Below are positions 1 through 12,444 of a DNA stretch of 64,000 bases, one piece after another. The position numbers and the translations under genes are program-made. The first letter of the stretch is position 1, and each line of letters starts with the position of its first letter. The notes beneath the pieces were generated by a model. That model did no database searches. It was not told the DNA's origin and was given only the letters and a program-made list of their open reading frames with translations. Source of the DNA: Gavia stellata (taxonomy: Eukaryota; Chordata; Aves; Gaviiformes; Gaviidae); assembly GCF_030936135.1 (NCBI RefSeq), contig NC_082604.1, positions 62,001-126,000 of the forward strand, read 5' to 3'.

Positions 1-3000
1 TGCCCAGGTGAGCTGGTTTGGGAAGGGACAGTGCCACCAGGGGAGGCAGAGGAAGCCTTTCCCTCAGGGCAGAGCTGGGGTGCCTGGGGAGGTGCCGGCG
101 CATTGCCCAGGCAGTGGGTGATGGCTCCTCCCCGGGGAGAGCTGGCAGAGTGGAGCAGGGAGGTCGCTGTGCTCGCTGGGGCAAATGCCCGTCCAGCCTG
201 GTGCTAAAGCCCAGCCCTGATGGCCGGAGCGAAAGCTTCTGCCGTGCGCTTGTCATCTCTCCGCGAGCCACAAAGGCTGCCCCCAAGCAAAGGTGGCTTC
301 CCTTTGGGTTTTGAACAGGAGGACCGTAACCACGCTCTCCCCTGGCAGGTGCGGAGGGCAGTTCTGGAGTTCATCCGGGAGCTGCTCAGCTCCGGCTCCC
401 AGAGCTGCTGGGCATGGGATGTGGTGGGGCACATCTTCAGCGAGTTCAGCCGGACCTCATGCAGACTGGTAAGGGCAGAGCGGGACACCTGGGGCTTCCA
501 GCAGTGCCTGGCCTGTGCTGAGAGCTTCTGCAGGCATCCTTGAGCATGGAGAGCTCCACGCTGCAGGGCCATCAGCGCCGGCGCTGCCATTGGAATGACC
601 TGCAAATGGCTGTTCCTCCTGTGTGTGTGTGCTGATGTTGGTGGAGACGTCAGTGAATGATGAGGGTTTGCACCCGGGCGTGCCACCTGGGACTGTGGGG
701 CTGCCTGCGCACCCCACAGGCTGAGCTGTGCCCACAGACACCTTCAGCAAAGCTGCCTTGCAAAGGGAGGGGTCTTCTAGGGACAGGACATCCTCCATCC
801 TTAAGTGCTCACAGACAATCAGCAAAACACAGCCACTGCAGCCAGATGGGCCTGGCTAGAGGATCTTTCTGTGGTGTTCTCAGACTCTGGCCCTCCAAAG
901 CATGCCCTGCCCATCCAATAGCAGTCTGGGGACCCGCATCCCTTCTGGCAAGGGGACAGGCCGTCTGGCAGTCCCTTTGGTGAGTGTTTCCAGCTGGGTG
1001 CCCAGGAGATGAAGGATGGGCATGGCTGAGCCTTTTGCTGACTTGCTGAGGATCTTCCCTCTGGCTAGAGCCTCCCTCCAACCAGGGGATCTGTGGGTGT
1101 TGCTTTGCTCCAGGGCTTTCTAGTCCTTCCCAGGGTCTGGGAAGTGGTTCCCGAGCTGGGTCTGGCCGTTCTTGTCCTCCTTCTGGAGGTCGGTGCTCCT
1201 GGGAGGTTGGCGCAGGAGCACTGGTGAGGCCATGCCTGAGCCTTGTCGGTCGGGAGCTGAGACTAACAGGGGTTTTGCCAACTCTGTCTTACAGGTGGCA
1301 GGAGGCCTTTTTGCCTGGGTAACACCGGAGGAAGGAGCTCTTCGAGCCCTGTGTGTGGACATCCTGGGCTCGCTGGACGTCTCTCTGAGAGGGATGACCA
1401 AAGTAAGTCACCCTGTGCCCTGCTGCTGTGGCCACTTCTTGCCTTCAGGGCATTTTTCTTCATGCTTCCCCATGCTGTGAACCTCTTCCCTCACATGTGC
1501 TGAAGCACACAAGGCTCAGGGAACCGCAGACTGTCACTTTTGTCTTTGAGCTGAATAGAAATGCTGATGTGGTGAATTGCCTGGTTCTTCTCTGCAGCTC
1601 CTGTGGCCGAGGCTGCTGCAGTATGTGGTGCCAGCCCAGTACAGTGGCATGCTGATCCTGCTCTCCCACTGTCTCCGAGCCCTAGTTGAGAGACGGGAGA
1701 GTGCAGGGTGTGAAGAAGACAAGGAGGAGCCTGACGCCGTGGACTCCCAGGAGCGAGGTAGAAGCTAATGGGTTCATCCAGGGGCTTGGCCAGTCTGTGT
1801 CTACATGCACCCTGCCAGCCCTCAGCAGAAGCCTGGGAGAACGAAAGGGCGGAGCCAGGCTCTGCTGCTGGGCACGAGGGGCTCTGCCCTGCATTGCCCC
1901 TTGCCCAGCGCAGAGGCCTGCCTCTCCTGCTCGCAGCACTCTCCTGGCGAGCTGGAGCTTGTTCCTGGCCATGCTGGAGCTGCCTTCGTCCCGTGCTGGG
2001 CAGCCCTGGGGATTTCTCCCGGGTCAGCGCCGTGGCAGCACAGCTGCTCTCAGCCCTGTGCGGGGCATGGGAGGCGCGATGGGCACGGCATGGCAGGGGC
2101 TTGTTGGCTCACCCAGCCTTTCTTCCTCCCCACAGCCCGGCTGCCGGCTCCCCAGGCCCTGCTGGCTCGGCTGCTGGTGAGTAGTGGGGCCCGGGGGAAA
2201 GAACTTTTCTGGCCAGGGGTGGTGGGGGAGCCCAGGGCAGAGATGCTGTTGAGGCCCGTGCCGGGATCCCCCAAGGAGGAGGCAGTGTGCCTGAGACTGC
2301 CTGGGCCTGTCCGGTATCCCACTCCTTTCTTGGGGCTAGCAGCACCGCAGGTGCAGGAGCGGCATCGAGCTCCCTCCATCCCTCCATCCCTCCCTCCCTC
2401 CCTCCCTCCCGGGAAAAACTGCAGCTCTGGTGGCAGGAGTGACCCTTCTCTCCTGCCCTCGCCTAGGTGGTGGCAGCAGCTCCTCACAAGAGCGGCGAAC
2501 GTGCCGTCGCTGCCTTGCAGCTGCTGCAGGCCCTGCATGGCAGGATACACCGAGCCTTGGGGGTGGTGTGGACTACCGAGATCCCCCTCCTGCTGCAGTA
2601 CTTGGAAGGTAAAGTGCGGGTGGGGAGGGAGAGGCTGGGGGGAGGGAAGGGGAGCAGGAAAATGCAGCTTCCCAGCGTGACGGAGGAGAATTGTCCCCAG
2701 TTCCCCAGCACTTGCTCTGCAGCCTTTCCCCTTCCAGGGAGCCAAAGCTGAGGCTGGGGGCAGCCGTCCCCCAGTGTGATTTGGCCCAGGGGATGGATGG
2801 GGCTGTTGATGTCCTTTTGGAGGGCAGGTCTTGGCGGCACCCCCATGTCCTGGCCGGGACGGTGTTTGGGGGAGGGACAGGACTGGTGCTCCTGGAGGGG
2901 GTGCAGCCCCTGGCTTTGGAGAACCAAGTTGCCAGGCCAGGCCAGGTTTGCAGCAGCTGTCCTTGGCAATAGCCTGGGAGAAGAGCTGCAAATGGGCAGA

Positions 3001-6000
3001 AAGTGGTGGGTCATTAAGGAGAAAATGTGTGTTGCCAATGCACGCTGGCACGCAGTGGTCGGAGTTGTTCTGGGAGCTGCAGTGAAGCAGTGGGGATCTG
3101 CCGTGGACAGCACGTCCTTGCCCAGCTTGAATCAGTGGCCCTGACAAATGTTCCTGGGATCCCTCCTGGTCTTTGGCCTCACAAGGGCTTTGGTGTAGGT
3201 GCTTGTAGGCCCTTTCTAGTGTGATGGCCTGGGAATGTTGGGAGGTCTGACCGCAAAGGAGACCACAGGGCTTGTCTTTGGTGTGAGCTTAAATAGCAGC
3301 GAGGGCTTTTGCTTCCTCTTGCTTTCTAGGGAAAACCGAGAGGTCCCTGGACTCTGCAGAGTGGGAGCATCATGTGCTCAAGGTACAGCATCCTTGGGGG
3401 GTGTCACAAATAGAGGGGGAGAAGAGGGAACAGACAAAGTTGTGGGAGGAAGCTCGGGGTTGCCTGTGTAGGCAGCAGGAGGTGGGGGCACCTCCTGAGT
3501 GCCCTGTGCCTCCCCCCGCAGTAGGTGCCTGCCCGCTCAGAGGAGCTGCTGTCTGTGCACGTGCCACGGCTGATGGCTAATGCCCTCTATCGCTGTGGCA
3601 CACGCCTTAGCACTGCCTCCTCCTCCATGTCTGGCATGCCGGGGGGGTCTCGCCTGAGGTGTTAGGAGAAGAGGGAGGCTGGTGAAAAGAGGGCTGGGTG
3701 GGGCAGGGGAAGAGTCTGCCGTTCCCAGTAGCTCCCCTCAGCAGTGTCCCGGGACATGCGAGCGTAGAAAGCATCCTGGCCAAGGGCAGGGGAACACTCG
3801 CTTCCTCTCTGTTCCCCACAGTTCCTGCGAGCGTCGCTGGAGCCCATCGAGGACAGGGCCTGGACCATGGGCCTGAGCCAGGAGCTGAGCCAGCAGCTGG
3901 GCAGCTCTGCCCCCAGCTCCTGGGAGAAGGTGTGTCTCCTGCCCCGCGCCAGGGCTGGGGCTCTGCCCACGCAGGCGGTTTTCATTGCTTCCCCTTCTCT
4001 TGCCCCCAAAATGCGCCTCCCTGGGCTACTCCAGTGGCTGGCTACCACCAGGGGTGGTCGGGTCTGTCTGGGGCCAGACCTTTCCTGACAGGTCGGGCCG
4101 TGACCACATCTCGGATGTGGCCTCTTCTCTTGCAGCTTTTCCTGTACAAGGCCCTTGGGACAGTGCTGGCAGCTTGTCAGGATCTCAGACACGTCCAAGG
4201 GCAGGTGCTGAGGTTCCTGCAGGAGACAAGCTTTGTGCAGCTGTCTGAAGCCCAGGTGAGGTGATGTTCATGTCCTGCGCATCCCCTGCCTGTTCCTGGG
4301 GGAGAGGCAGGGCTGCTCCAGACCTCGATTTCCCCCATGCTGCCATTTCCCCCTTGCCGCAATGTCCTGCCTGGCCGTTGTTGCTGGCCATGGCCGAGTG
4401 CCTGGGCTGGAGCCAACTCCCTGTTTCTCTGTGGTTGCAGGGAATGATTTCTGTTGTGTCCCACACGGCTGAGAGCCACTTCCATCTGGTCTTGGACACG
4501 GTGACCATGTTCTCCGCTGCTTTCACCAGAAGCTGGTTTTATCGGACTTCCATGGGCTGGAAGGTAAAGGAGGCAGGGTTTCCCTGTTTGGCTTTCCTTT
4601 TTTGGCCTTCTTTCACTTCTACACCTGCAGCAGCCAAGTTGTGGCAGCTGCCTTGAGATAAGCATTCGTGTAAGAGCTAGCCGAGACCTCTGTTTCAGAG
4701 GGGACGTCCTGGCATTGGGGCCCCTGAGGTGTCTTTGGAGAGGAGGGGGTTTGACACCGGGTGGATCAGAGCCACCTGGGGCAGCTGCAGCGGTTGCTTG
4801 CTTGCAGCCACCTTGCCCCTGACTTAACTTCAGCAGGAGCTGGCGACAAGGGGGTGGGCACGGTGTGACACTCTGACCCTTCCCCAAAGCTGAGGGCCAA
4901 GAGCAGGAGCCTGGTGAAGTCTCGCTGGCTCTGCTCCCCACCTGGGGGCTGTGGGGAAGCCTTTCAGGGCAGGGCAGGGCCCTACAGAGAGAGCGGTGCA
5001 GCCTGGCCTGGGGAGGTGAGCAGAGTGGGCTCATCTGCACCCCTGACGCGCACGGGCTGCGTGTCTGAGCAGGACCGTGGCAGGCTCTGTCAGATACCTT
5101 TCCACAGAAAGGTTCCAGGCAGCTCCTCGACCTCTCAAATCAGTGGTAAAAGAGCCAGCAGTGTGTGCGATGCTGGCTGCACCTCATCCCCATCCCCATG
5201 CGAGATCCCAAGCTGTGGGATGGGAACAACTTCTGGCCCTGGAGCTCGCAGCTCGAGGAGTGGCTTGGGGAGCTGCTGGGAGGTGCCCAGGGAAACAAGG
5301 AGCTGGTGAGGGTGCAGGGCAGGGCCTGCCGCAGGAGCCTGCCAGAGTCCCGGGGCTGACCTCTCGGGGCATCTCTGTTGACACAGGTCCAGCGGTGGCA
5401 GAAGATGGAGAGCGCCCAGGCCATTCGTGCTGCTCTGATGCGCACCTACAGCGGCATTGCGCTGCGTGCCCCCAAGGAGCAGCTGCTCACCCGCGTGGAT
5501 AAAGAAATCGTGGGCAACATCCTGCGGCTCTCCAGAGCTAAACAGAGGGTAGGAGCATGGGGCGCGCAGGGCAGGGATGTGCCAGGGCAGGGTGTCCCAG
5601 CTCCAGCCCCTTGGGGCTGGGGTGTACCGAGATGGTCAGTCTCTTTCTAAAGATCTCCCAAGGAAGGGTTTGTCCTCAACATCCAGATCCAGCCCCCCAT
5701 GGGTTTCCCCTGCCCATGCTCTTCTTCCACCTCTCAGCCCTTCAAAGAGTTGAAGGGGTGCTTTGCTCTCTTTGGCCTCAGGACTTGCAGCTCAAGCTCG
5801 CCCTGGTGCAGAGCATCACCGAGGTCAGCTGTGCAATCCAGGCTGTGGGCAACTGCGGCAGCTTTGAGCTGTCCTTAAAGCAGGAGGCAACGTGGACCTT
5901 GCTGGTGAGTGCCTGTAGCCGGGGCGGTTGCACGGGGGAGTTTTGGGCTGTGCCATCGGACTCCTTACCCCAGAGGCACGATGGTCTCTGGGCTTCACGT

Positions 6001-9000
6001 GAGCTCCTGGAGCTGGGTCCGGAGCTGGTGGGGCTCTTGAGTGCTGGTGCTGGGTGGCTGTGGTTGGGGAGCAGGGGCCCTTCTGCGGTGCCTTTGGGGA
6101 TGCGTGGGGGTGACGGGGCAGTGTCTGCCCAGGCCTGGCAGCAGAACGTGTCCCCCCAGGGGAGGCGGGAGGGCCGTCCCGTGCCCCTGCCAACTCTGTG
6201 CTTCTCTCTCTGGGACTTGCAGGACTGGATCAAGGGGGAGCCCTGGGACTCCCTGGTGTATGGGGTGTTCCAGGCCCTGGAGGAGTTGAGGTGAGGTCTG
6301 TTCCACCGTGTGCCCCATCCCAGCTGGCTGGGGCAGCCCCAGTGGCCTTGAGCATGGGGCCGGGAGCTGCTGGGGCTGTGGAGTGGGAGGGTGTCCCCCA
6401 TGTCGGGTGTCTCCCACAGGAAGGGAGCCCCCGGGGTTCCTTAACCTGGGGGCAGGGGTTTGCCTGCTGCCTGGGAGGAGGCAGGAATTGCTGGCGCTGA
6501 AGGCAGTGCTCGCTGGCATGGGCGGAGGTGTTGGATTTGGGGCCCTCGATTAGGAGGAACCCAGGTGTGGTTTGAGCCACTCTGGAGACAGTAAATCTCC
6601 TTTGTGTTTTCTCTTCCTTTTTCCTCTGGCCAGCAAGCTGAGGCCACCTCTGAGGCGGAAGGAAAATCGCAAGCTGCTGTCAGTGTGCTGCCAGAGTGTC
6701 TTGTCCTGTCCTTCCCAGGAGCGGATGAAAAAGGGCAGGAAGACAGTGAGGGCAGCTGTGAACATGCAGGTACCCGCCGGCCAGTGCCTGCCCACCCCTG
6801 GGTCAGGATCCCACCTCAGTGCGCCCCGGCAGCCCCCATGATGCAGAACCTCAGCTCTGCTTTCCTGCTTTCAGCTTCTGCACAGGAGATGCATGGAAGA
6901 TCTGGGCCATCTCCTAGAAACCTTTCTGGAGGCAGAGGTGACCTCTGCCTGCTTTGATGACGTGGTCCATGTGAGTAGCCGTGGGGCAAGAGGGAAAGTG
7001 TTGCAGGGGCAGAGAGTGGAGGCCTTAGAGGGTGTTAGGAGGTGGATACCTTTCCTGCGGGAACGTGGGGCTTTGGCTCCTTGCTCTGAGGCTGTGCGTC
7101 TGGCCGGGGCCAGGGGCTGAGCTGGGGGATGGGAGCGCCCGGCCACTGCAGCCTCAGGCCAGGCAGAGCAGTGGGCCCTGATAGAGGGAAAGCCCAGAGC
7201 CAGCCCTGAGCTGGCTGAGAGCAGCCTGGAGGAAGGCTGGAGTGGGGAGATGCCGGCAGGGTAGCAACAGCGGGCTCAGGGCAGAGGCGGCTGGAGGGAG
7301 CGAGGCAGTGGAGGCAGCAGTGCCAGTGCTCGGTGGGGCACTGGGAAGGGGCCAGAGAAGGAGGGAGTTGGAGAGGGATCTCAGGGAGAGAAAGATGCCT
7401 GTTGTGAGAGAGATGCACCCTGCCTCAGGTCCTGAAGGGCTGGCTCACCTCAGCCAAAGAATGGGAGCGGGAGAGAGCCCTGCAGGTTTGCACCCACGTG
7501 CTGGGAGTTTGCAAGGAGCGATTCGAGCTCATGGTGAGTAGAGCCCCCCCGCGTGCCCTGGCGCCCTTTTCCCACCATTCGTGGCCCCAGAAGGGAGCCC
7601 TGCCCAACTGGGTGCTGGGTTTTGGGGCTCCAGGGATTACGGGGCAGCCCTTCTGCCTGCCCCTCTGCCCGGTCGCTGCTCAGGGAGCAGGATGGGCGAT
7701 AGAGGGGAGCGGGTGCTGGGGCTGCCTGCGACCCTTTTCCTGCTACTCTCCCCTGCAGAGAGGACGTCCTTGCAAGCGGTTCGGCTCCCTGGTGGGATTG
7801 CTGGCGACTCTGACCAGCGACTGCCTGGCCACGTCCCGCCAGAGGGCATGGGTCTGCCTTGGCTACCTTCTCCAAATGCAAGGTGAGGAGAGCGGGCGCT
7901 TCCCAGCCTTGCTCAGCCTGATCCTCCCTCCCTTCCCGGCCTGGCACCACTGGGATCCTGCAGGGCCAGGCCCTGTCCCCAGGAGGGAAGCGGGAGGCAA
8001 CGTCCTTGGCTGGTTTTGTGCCCCCACCCTGTTAGCCCTCTGCCTCCCTGGACATGTCAGGAAGGATCCCTGGGAGAGGGTCGCTGAGTCCCACCTCCGC
8101 AGCGCATGTGTGCGGTTGGTCAGGGCCATCCCCCACTGCTGTCTGAGAGCAGGACATTGCCACCAATGCTGGGGACTGTCCCCCTCCATGTCTGCCCCCC
8201 TCCATGTTCCAGGAGAGACAGAGGGTGGTCAGACAACTCGCTCGGATGAGGCCCCTGACATTCCAGAGGGTGCCTTCCCCCTTGCTCCCTGCCTTGAGCC
8301 TGGAGAGACAGGCAGCTCCCCAGGCAAACTATCCAAACTCATCGCCGCCAGGGAAGAAATCTCCTGCTGAGCACAAGAGAGGAAACCAATTTGCTGCCCA
8401 GAGCAAACTGGGCAGGGAAGAGGGATCTGAACTGCAGGCCCGGGGCGTGCCGCAAAGGGTTGTGTTTGAACCGTTTCCTCTTCAGGCAGCAGGTTCTGCC
8501 TGTGCTGAGGCAGTCACGGGGAGGTTTCCTGCCTCCCAGAGACGATGGTGGCCTGTGTGGGAATAGGGGACACAGCTGCTGGGATCAGAGGCCAGTAGCT
8601 GCTGAAACCCTGAAGCCCCAACAAATGGTTCAAGGAGGAAGAGGGCTCTTTCCAGCCCGGGATTTGTCAGCCGTTTATCGGGCTCAGGAAATCCTGCTGC
8701 ACCGAGTTCAGGAGGGCCCTGGGTTTCCCTGTGGCTTTCACTGCCACCCCCTGCGTTCTCCTTTAGCAGTATCTAGGGCCAGAGGTTGGGTTTCTGTGGG
8801 CGTGACTCCCCTTTTCTCCTGGTGTTTGTTCCAGCCAGGACCATGGAGGTGGTGCCTCAGGCAGATGAGATCAGGTGCCTTGGTGAGGAGCTGAACAGCC
8901 CAGACACCGTGCAGACCTGTGCCAAAATAGCAAAGGTAACTGGCCCCAAAAGAGCGGGGTGGGGGCCCAGCTCCTGGGCTCCTGCACGTCTCCCTGCTCC

Positions 9001-12000
9001 CCTCCAGCGTCCCTCGCTGTCTCCAGAGCAAGCTGTCCAGGATGGCTGTTGTTAGCAAGTAGCAGGAGGCTCTGAGACAAGACTGTCCTTTAGGCATGCG
9101 GGAGTATATACCGTATATGTGTGCGTGTGTGATTGCTCTTGTCAGAATACAAATTTGGTACATAATAAGCAAACAACATGGGGGGCGACACTTCCCAATC
9201 GGGTAGCTGCATCAGATGTAAACAGCACTGTATGCACAGCAGGAGGAAAAAGTGATTGCCCGCTGCCTGACTGCCGAACTAACAGTTCTGTCAAGTTTCC
9301 TTTCCATTCTGAATTGCTGGAGCAGAGCTGTGACGTGGTCTCTCTTGTTTCCTGACTTCTCTCCAGGCTGTTTGCAAGTGCATCCCTCCAGCGCAGGCTA
9401 CAGACTTTCTGACTGCGGTCCTGGACAGCTTGCTGCACGTCACACCCACGTGTGCGAAGCCACTATGGAAGTGGGTGTTCATCTTCCTGGTGGAATGCAG
9501 GAAGGAAATAGTCCAGGAGGTAAAGGAGACCTTTTTCCCACTTGACTTTGTCTTTGCTCCTGTTGGCTGTTTAACGACACCCTGTGCAGTTGGCACAGGC
9601 TCAAGAAATGCCACCTGTGTGTCGAGCCAAGGGGCTACTGAAGGAGTCAGGTGCCCTTGCAGAGGCCCTGCAAGGCGTCTTCAGGGTCTCAAAGAGCGTG
9701 TTTGGTTTTGCTCTTGCATCGCTACACACATGTGGGGAGAGTTCTTCAAGCGTTGGGTGTAAAACGTGCCCGTGTCCTCTGTGTGCACAAGGGCACGCAG
9801 CTGCTCGTACGGTTGGGCCCAGGGACATGCAGTGACTGAGTCTGTGCGTGTGAGCGCGTGCATGTGTGCGTATGTGCGCACAATTGCCAAGAGCACACCC
9901 AGCTCCAGACGTGAGCCAGGGCCAGGCAGGGTGGAAGGGGTGAGGTTTCAAGCTAGGTCTGGATTCTGTCTCAAGGGAGCAGGCACTGCTCCTGTGCTGA
10001 ATGACTGTGTCTGGGCCCCGCAGGAGGGGGTAAAGGATGCACCGAGCCCTTCTTTCTCCTCCATTTCCATTCAGGTGCCAAAAGTCCTGAAGACCCTTTG
10101 CACCTACATGCGGCAGAGCACCCACAGGCCCTTCCTGCTCCGGGCCATGTTTCTCCTCACCCACTTTCACCAGGAGCCCGTCGTCAGCAGTCTCCTCCGG
10201 AAAGGTCTGCCCATGGACAGGTACGTGCACTAGCCACTTCCCCACTGTAGTCAAACAGAGACCCCACAGCTTGCGTGCACTGGGGTGGTCCAGTTAAGAA
10301 GCAGGTCTTTTTTCTGCCTGAGCTGTCTTGAGTGTTGCAAGACTGCGTGCTTGTGTCTCTGCCGTGAGTGGGGCATTGTAAGCCCCATTGCGGACGAGGA
10401 GAAGGTTTGAGGGCACTGCAGGACTGCGAAGATAGGGGTTCAGGGGTGAACATCTGTTCCCTTGCAGTGACACGGTGGAGCTGTGGAGGAGCCTGGGGAG
10501 AAGCACCACTGGGATTCAGGTCCTGAGGTGCTTAGTGGAGAAACTAAACAGAGCAGGAAACAACTGCCTGGGGACCAACTCCTCCCCTTGTGAGCAGCAC
10601 AACCATCAGACTGCTCTGGAGACTTTGATGGTACGTTCAACAGTAGACACGTTTCTGCAGCTTTGCATCTGCTTTGTAACTCCTACTTTGGCATGAGGGA
10701 GTCAGGTGCCCTTTGCAGATGCCCCTGGAGACTCCCAGGGCGCTGTGCTGGGCTGACCTCAAGCAGTGTGGGGAGCTGGGACAGCCTTTGCTCCTGAGCC
10801 ACAAGGCTGTTGCAGAAGTGACAATTGCAGACAGTAACCCCCCTGCCCCAGGCAGGCAGGGGAACCAGGCTGGTTGGAAAAGGCCTTGCCTGAAGAGGGG
10901 CTTCTTGGTCACGTTTCTCTGCAGATCACCTGTGCCATCTCCGAAGTGGTGCTTGCCCTGAGGAGCACGGAGGAGCTCAGGCAGCTGCTTCCCCACCTCC
11001 TTCCCAGCCTCCTGAGGTGGGCCAGCGAAACCCTGGGCGAGGAGAGGCTGCTTTCCCCCCTGGGAGAAGGCTGGAGACAACTGTTCCTCAAGGGCCAGGT
11101 GCTTGAGGAGAAGCCGTGCAGGTAAGGAGCAGAAGGGGCAGATGGCGGGGCTGGCTTCGTTCCCCTCGCCACGGCACGTGCCTTTGTGGGGCTGAGGGAG
11201 TGCTTCGCCTGCCCCGCTTCCTAGTTGTGCAAACCGGTCGTCGTGGTTGGGTCTACTTCTGCTCCTTCATGGGGAAACTCCAGCTCCCAGGCAGGAAGGT
11301 CTGAGGCAGCTCGTGCTGTGGACGGCTGTCATCTTGCCTTCTGCATACCCTTGCATGCACGATAGCGTTGCACTCCCTCAGCGGACCCCCACCGGGGGGG
11401 AGCATGACTCTTGCAGGCAATGGCATCATTCTTCACAAAATGCTGGTGGGAAGAGGTATTAGGTGTTGCCTTGGTTCTCCAGCATGGAGTCAGTCTAGGG
11501 GCGTGGAGTTTCTTCTGCTTCAGTGGGTTTGGGGCATGATGAAAATGCCAGTGTCGTTAGCTGCAGTCTACGAAGCATCATTCCCGGGGTATTTAGCTCT
11601 GCTAAAGAGAAATCTTCCCCTAAGCTGCTGTGATTTGATCTTTCTTTGGTTTTGTGGTGTTGCTGCTGTTTTGATTTTTTCTTGTTTAGTTTGACTGTGT
11701 TTTGACTGGTTTTGTGTTTTGTTTCTTTTGCCAGGGTTTTCCTTAAGGCTTTAGAGTTGGTGCTAGGCAAATGCATGGCAGAGAAGTGGATGCGGCTGCT
11801 CATGAATCGGGCAGCGTGGGCTCTCCTTGAAGACCCCCTGAGCCATTCTGATGGGGTGCGTCTCCTGACCAGGTAAGAGCCCCAGGGATGCACGTGGCTG
11901 CCTCCTGCGGGGCTGTGCCCAGGGAAATGCCTGCAGGACCCTTCCAGCATGCCTGGGAAGCCGTCCTGAGCTGAAGAATAGTGTCTGCATCGGTGTACGT

Positions 12001-12435
12001 GAATTTTGGCAACCTGGCCTGTGGCCTTCCTGGGTAACTGTGTGTCCCTCGCTTGTGCTCCCTTGTGCAGCGTCCTGGTCCAGGCTGGGCTTCTGTCACC
12101 CTGTCTGAAGCAGACCCTCTTGCCATGGCTGCGTTCCTGCTCAGTTAAGCTGCGGGTGACAGCTACAGCCTTCTTTGCTGAGGTAAGGCAGGGGGTGGGG
12201 AAGGAAGGGTTCAGAGGGTTTTAGTGAGATCCTGCTCCTTGGGATGTCTTTTTTTGTGGGAAGATCCCTGGAGCGGAGCAGACAGGGGAGCGCCTGGCCA
12301 GAACCAGGTCCCCACAGCACTGCCTGTGTCCTTCCAGCTCTCTTGGGACTGCAGCACAACAAGGACCCGCGAGTGAAGCAGGTGCTAGAGGAGTCTCTCC
12401 ACGATACCTGTCCCCAGCCAGCACCAAGGAGTTAA
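1..12435 (+). CDS. Maestro heat-like repeat (MROH) family protein, 3' part, multi-exon
   Basis: HEAT-like repeat protein of the MROH family; molecular role not known. Exons read by splice sites with matching phases: (..7), 349-468, 1295-1402, 1598-1757, 2136-2176, 2467-2608, 3330-3382, 3822-3929, 4136-4255, 4441-4563, 5387-5548, 5782-5904, 6223-6290, 6634-6769, 6875-6970, 7429-7533, 7759-7882, 8835-8935, 9367-9519, 10075-10220, 10468-10630, 10925-11121, 11735-11872, 12071-12182, and a last exon (12338 or 12355 to 12435). These give about 960 codons without an internal stop. Family-typical stretches are FLYKALGTVLAACQDL, GMISVVSHTAESHFHLVLDT, FGSLVGLLATLTSD and SDTVELWRSLGRST. The start lies upstream of the window. 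Family members usually continue roughly 300 residues past the block ending TATAFFAE, but here the gene stops almost at once (from memory of the family, not aligned). The exact paralogue cannot be named. Splice-site and phase agreement argue for a live gene. Confidence 0.88.
12338..12435 (+). CDS. Terminal exon of the MROH gene (alternative acceptors)
   Basis: The exon 12071-12182 ends on a complete codon (GAG, then GTAAGG). Two acceptors follow. The CAG ending at 12337 shifts the frame and reaches a TGA about 13 codons on. The CAG ending at 12354 keeps the frame, reads HNKDPRVKQVLEES and stops at TAA 12433-12435. I prefer the second because it is open to the stop just before the poly(A) signal, but the first has the better pyrimidine tract. 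The short tail does not look like the usual MROH C-terminus. Confidence 0.5.
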
Positions 12436-12438
12436 TTA

Positions 12439-12444
12439 AATAAA
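12439..12444 (+). terminator. Poly(A) signal AATAAA of the MROH gene
   Basis: A canonical AATAAA lies four bases after the TAA of the last MROH exon, so the 3' UTR would be extremely short. It supports transcription ending here. Confidence 0.65.

Noticed and set aside
4891-5014. Possible extra MROH exon (acceptor at 4890, LRAKSRSLVKSRW)
   Set aside because: Splicing 4563 to 5387 is already in phase and gives a family-like reading; the piece has no family resemblance.
8215-8370. Possible MROH exon after TTCCAG at 8214
   Set aside because: The 7882 to 8835 join completes a codon correctly and matches the family; this piece ends in a stop without a donor.
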